From positions 254,485 through 318,484 of the forward strand of contig DCAA01000026.1 of NCBI GenBank assembly GCA_002311345.1: 64,000 nucleotides of DNA, written 5' to 3'. The DNA comes from Planctomycetes bacterium UBA1146. Its GTDB lineage: Bacteria; Planctomycetota; UBA8108; UBA1146. The notes under the pieces were generated by a model, which was given only the letters and a program-made list of their open reading frames with translations, ran no database searches and was not told where the DNA came from. Made by a program: the position numbers and the translations under genes. This document shows positions 61,501 to 64,000 of this stretch, piece after piece (the first letter of the stretch is position 1; each line of letters opens with the position of its first letter).

Positions 61501-64000
61501 ATTACATCGTTGGTGAATCGGTCCCGGTGATGGTGACCGCTACCGATGCGGCCGGTGAACCGGTTGAACGAGACGTGAAGGTGCGACTGGTCCGAAGAAC
61601 CCGTAGCGGCGGGCGATGGGTCGAAAACACCCTGGAAGAGCGCCAGATCCACACCGCCGAGGACGGCCGCGCGGAGGTGAGAATCCCGCTCACCAGCGCA
61701 GGAAGCCACTCGATCGTCGCGGAAGGGCTCGACAGGATCGGCAATCGCATCACCAGTCGCATCGGAGTGACAGTCTCCGGCGACGACGAGCAGCGTGGCC
61801 TGATCTGGTTGGTTGAAAAAACTCGCCTCGATGTCGGGGAAAAAGTCGAACTCGATCTACAGAACACTCGAGCATCCAGTCCTGCATTACTGACCATCAT
61901 CGGAGACGGAATCCTGCAGTACCGTGTTGTCGATCTCAGTGACGGACGAAACCAGGTAGACGTCGATGTGGCATCGTCGATGTACCCCGAAGCCACCGTC
62001 AGCCTTGCCATGATGGAAGGTGGGCAGTTGCACGAGGCTGCTGTGGTCTTCCGCATTCGCAAACAATTACAACTGGAGGTGATCGCGCCCACCGAAGGAG
62101 TCATCCCCGGAGCGGAGGTAACCCTCGAGGTGATCACGCGGAACCTCCAGGGAGAAGGGGTTCCGGCAGAGATTGCTCTTGCGGTGGTCGATGTCGCCGT
62201 CGATGACCTTTATCCCGACTGGTTTTCCGATCTCACCGGATCACTCGAACGCACAAATCGCTCATCGATTGAGATGGTCAGCTCGACCTCCTGTGACTTT
62301 GAATACCATGGCGAAACGATGCAAATCTCCCAGGCACTGCTCGATGAGGAAGAACTGGAGCTGGAAGAACTGGCACTGCAGGAACGTCGTATATCGCTCG
62401 GCACCCGCCTGTTTGCGGCGGGGCGACCGTCTGCTACCGCAGCCGAGAGTTTTAGTTTTGGCGGGGAACGTTTGCAGGAAGCCGATTCCCTCATTCTCAC
62501 CGGAGGTGGAGGAGGGGCGTTCGGCAAGAGGGCTGGACGTAGCCGCAATTCTTCCCGAAAAGGGGGAAACGCACAGAAGGACAAAGGGGGAGAACTGAGT
62601 TTTGGCGAGAGTATGCCTCGTTCCTACGAGGCCTTCACCGCCCACTGGGAGGGAGGGTTGCTCACCGATTCCGAAGGATCCGCAAGCATCACCTTCACCG
62701 TGCCGCCACGCAGCACTACCTGGAGAATCCGTGCCCAGGCTATCGGAGACGATGACCTGTTCGGGAACAGCAATGTTAGTTTCATCGCTCGCGATGATAT
62801 CACCATAGATCCGATACTGCCGAGCAGTGCCATGGAAGGGGATCTGATCGAACCCCGCATCCGAATCGTCAATTCTTCGAAAACTCGCGGCAGTGGTACC
62901 GTCTCCATCCGGATCGGAGCAGGAGACGGAGCCTTCGAGGTGAGCAAGGAGTTGGTTCTCATCGACGGTATGCAAGAAGTCACCCTCGGGGCCATCGGTC
63001 CGCTGCCGAGTGATCCCGTCTTGCCTGTCGAAATCACCCTGGAAGTGAACCGTGATGGGGATACCCGTACTCTTCGACAGATCCGCTACATCTCCGTTCG
63101 CCCGTGGGGACTTTTCGCCAGCGGCACCGCAGGGGGCAGCATCGACCACAGCGCCACCCGCACCATCCGACTGCCGGGTTCTTCCACCTGGCTCGATCGC
63201 ACCTTGCAGATCTGGATCGGTTCCAGCCTGGATCAGGTGCTCATCGATCTCGCAGCCGAAGGAGATCAAAAGCACAACATCCATCCGGAACGAGATCTCG
63301 CTTCTCGTGCCGCCCGATTGCGCGGGGCCATCGAGGTCTTGTCGATGGTATCACGCTCAGGAATCGAGATTCCTGCCCACAAACTGGAACAGATCCGCGC
63401 CAGGGTCGACGGCCTCATCGGTGAACTCTCGATGACACAGAATCGCGATGGAGGCTGGGGTTGGGCGGGAGGATCATCGACTCACCGAACCAGTGCTGCA
63501 GTACTGATTGCCCTCGGAAAGGCGAACAACGCCGGCTTCTCGGTACCCCAGGCGGTACTCGGTAAGGCCATCCCGGCGGTGGAGAACATGTTCCGTTCGG
63601 CGGTTTCTTCTCGAAATGACCTGAAAGCACACCTGCTCGATGCCCTCGCCGTATGTGGAGTGGGCGACTTCGCAGCCGCAAACCGCCTGCACCGCTCGCG
63701 AGATCGACTCTCCAATGGCACTCTCTCGCACCTGATCTCTTCACTGGTCGCCATGAAGCGGCTCCCGATGGCTTCGGAAGCCGCCTCGTTGTTGCTCTCG
63801 CGCAGGAATGCGGACGGTTCCTGGTCGGGAGGGCCAGGCGTGAAAGAAGCCGGCGACTACTGGTGCCGTGATCCGCTGGTCATCACGGCGATGGCGGTCG
63901 GTTCCTGCGCCTCGGCTGGAAGATCGGTGTCGGAACTGGCCATCAGCATCCAGTACCTTGAAAATCGTCGCCCCTGGAATCAGGGGCGCGGCGGAGGATT
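58584..64000 (+). CDS. Alpha-2-macroglobulin-like protein, N-terminal 1805 codons (runs off the window)
   Basis: Open from the ATG at 58584 (GGAGG 5 bases upstream) to the window end with no stop. A signal peptide (FLISILTTILALAPFSG) comes first. Residues about 40-540 are helical with TPR-like repeats. From about 570 beta-sandwich MG domains follow, including the hallmark TDRATYRPGDTVHWRAVVRD near 768. A Gly/Ser/Lys-rich linker precedes SYEAFTAHWEGGLLTDSEGS and the helical TED-like region from about 1570 (MTQNRDGGWGWAGGSS). No CxEQ thioester motif is seen in the part available, so substrate trapping by thioester is unlikely unless it lies beyond the edge. It is probably a periplasmic or envelope-bound protein. 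Confidence 0.88.
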   Translation, partial: MTQRSPIFLISILTTILALAPFSGVLGADGAGLEVPGMPVPENLRNALVQGSVDSALELLDGLEQEQPDRRDDWLLFRSVILQRGERLEHAIEALKVLETSYPDSPWFYKARLTRSKILMRLERYGEAQKIIEEETSRLRSGKRIEELAKILIEVADRISKEPDPTIPDPKEPQYARARELYTQAADLVPPVSLLEESLYGLVRCSVQMKIASHLLISDADRYLAIFDPRNGDGEVGTHLFDVLLARAKAKSGVVSRRELQDLVAVIDASLAGEDPWGDRFQGDLAASLRGVRGDALLAIVGTYSSVDLRIAALRRFIDEAPDHPERIRSGFRIGEMLRDDGQSEAALSHWRGFIEAQIPGDAALLEQLKRSAQFKIGQLLWQMEQLDDSRAAFVEYGRRAPDGPDWAASQQAIINIDARSGERFLDDSQWQDGRNAIREFASRYPLNRKTLPLLLRSALSHSLEAKILQKNRTISELSETERTTTESLFEQSIADLKRLSGKYPDTNEGVRAKFNIAMILETSLIRLEESVVAYRECFGTAVERSARERLRELTQKSLQIDTDRLLRSNEAASFSLDVRNIEKVEVKIYPLDIEAYFRKYHSRDEVEQLDLDLIDPWKTVELEIENYAQYRPCHQLVELPVEGSGTWAVMVSSEKLQTTTLVVRTDLDIIVKAGRREVLVYAQDMLEKTPAAGVDVLIAIPGADDQRVLQEVKTGSDGIVRIKYEKLARSADVKVLALRGGDSAVTGLGLDGTILASGVSPRGQFLTDRATYRPGDTVHWRAVVRDVVDGRWHNPAGLECHLSLLTPGGVVILGNKTLFKPAGTVSDSYTLPVDAPHGSWTIVVRSPEGIIHRQSFNVEDITPLAVDLRIEPKRMVYVRGEVIEATISARTWYGEPLAGTAIVVYFNDGRQERYVLDKDGQVQIEQDSRDELGSEVGLTAHIPEYGLSRSASVILADAMWQLALQIPRENGDYIVGESVPVMVTATDAAGEPVERDVKVRLVRRTRSGGRWVENTLEERQIHTAEDGRAEVRIPLTSAGSHSIVAEGLDRIGNRITSRIGVTVSGDDEQRGLIWLVEKTRLDVGEKVELDLQNTRASSPALLTIIGDGILQYRVVDLSDGRNQVDVDVASSMYPEATVSLAMMEGGQLHEAAVVFRIRKQLQLEVIAPTEGVIPGAEVTLEVITRNLQGEGVPAEIALAVVDVAVDDLYPDWFSDLTGSLERTNRSSIEMVSSTSCDFEYHGETMQISQALLDEEELELEELALQERRISLGTRLFAAGRPSATAAESFSFGGERLQEADSLILTGGGGGAFGKRAGRSRNSSRKGGNAQKDKGGELSFGESMPRSYEAFTAHWEGGLLTDSEGSASITFTVPPRSTTWRIRAQAIGDDDLFGNSNVSFIARDDITIDPILPSSAMEGDLIEPRIRIVNSSKTRGSGTVSIRIGAGDGAFEVSKELVLIDGMQEVTLGAIGPLPSDPVLPVEITLEVNRDGDTRTLRQIRYISVRPWGLFASGTAGGSIDHSATRTIRLPGSSTWLDRTLQIWIGSSLDQVLIDLAAEGDQKHNIHPERDLASRAARLRGAIEVLSMVSRSGIEIPAHKLEQIRARVDGLIGELSMTQNRDGGWGWAGGSSTHRTSAAVLIALGKANNAGFSVPQAVLGKAIPAVENMFRSAVSSRNDLKAHLLDALAVCGVGDFAAANRLHRSRDRLSNGTLSHLISSLVAMKRLPMASEAASLLLSRRNADGSWSGGPGVKEAGDYWCRDPLVITAMAVGSCASAGRSVSELAISIQYLENRRPWNQGRGGG

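Noticed and set aside
62262..63284. Minus-strand open frame of 340 codons inside the macroglobulin-like gene
   Set aside because: The plus frame is open for more than 5.4 kb with clear macroglobulin motifs; the antisense frame has no ribosome site or domain.

Overview
The window looks like chromosomal DNA of a GC-rich planctomycete or a close relative. The evidence is two pairs of 'planctomycete cytochrome' (PSCyt1/DUF1549/DUF1553) plus DUF1501 proteins, Tat-type Gfo/Idh and xylose-isomerase-like enzymes, a PmoA-like (DUF6807) lipoprotein, FG-GAP/UnbV and beta-helix secreted proteins ending in dockerin-like RGDxN...DPIxLLxYLF modules, and many TTG/GTG starts. I saw no rRNA, tRNA, CRISPR array, prophage or insertion sequence.

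Region 1 (1-18.7 kb, minus strand) is a long, tightly packed gene train; many junctions are ATGA overlaps. In transcription order it reads: Fpg (mutM), isocitrate dehydrogenase, an O-methyltransferase, a proline-racemase-family 4-hydroxyproline epimerase, a glycosyltransferase, a DadA-like flavoprotein, an enolase-superfamily enzyme, an Old-Yellow-Enzyme-family protein, an Nramp-like transporter, a DUF993 protein, a fused ferredoxin/FAD/BFD flavoprotein, a FecBCD-type ABC importer, a DHDPS-family deaminase, an alpha-ketoglutarate semialdehyde dehydrogenase, and a membrane protein cut by the window edge. The epimerase, two flavoproteins, deaminase and semialdehyde dehydrogenase together make a full trans-4-hydroxy-L-proline to 2-oxoglutarate route. 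The enolase/OYE/Nramp-like/DUF993 block inside it has no known role and is the best candidate for an undescribed catabolic module.

Region 2 (18.9-34 kb) holds topA, then a GTGA-coupled PmoA-like lipoprotein, an alpha/beta hydrolase, a small lipoprotein, a DUF1501 plus giant WD40/cytochrome pair on the minus strand, and a secreted FG-GAP/UnbV/dockerin-like protein.

Region 3 (34-48 kb) is amino-acid and sugar catabolism. It starts with a sugar-phosphate isomerase-like protein and a Gfo/Idh oxidoreductase. Next comes a plus-strand set: a cis-3-hydroxy-L-proline dehydratase-like enolase, a divergent SDR, 2-aminomuconic semialdehyde dehydrogenase, 2-aminomuconate deaminase and a regulatory-like-domain protein. 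Converging on it is a minus-strand kynurenine operon: 3-hydroxyanthranilate dioxygenase, ACMS decarboxylase, kynureninase, kynurenine 3-monooxygenase, tryptophan 2,3-dioxygenase and kynurenine formamidase. Together the two sets encode every step from tryptophan to 4-oxalocrotonate.

Region 4 (48-64 kb) holds an unknown protein, a second cytochrome/DUF1501 pair, a beta-helix and a second dockerin-like secreted protein, a rhodanese-ThiF fusion (MoeB-like), another unknown protein, and the first 5.4 kb of an alpha-2-macroglobulin-like gene that runs off the window. The enzyme set suggests a heterotroph able to use collagen-type amino acids (4-hydroxyproline, 3-hydroxyproline) and tryptophan. That ecological reading is inference.
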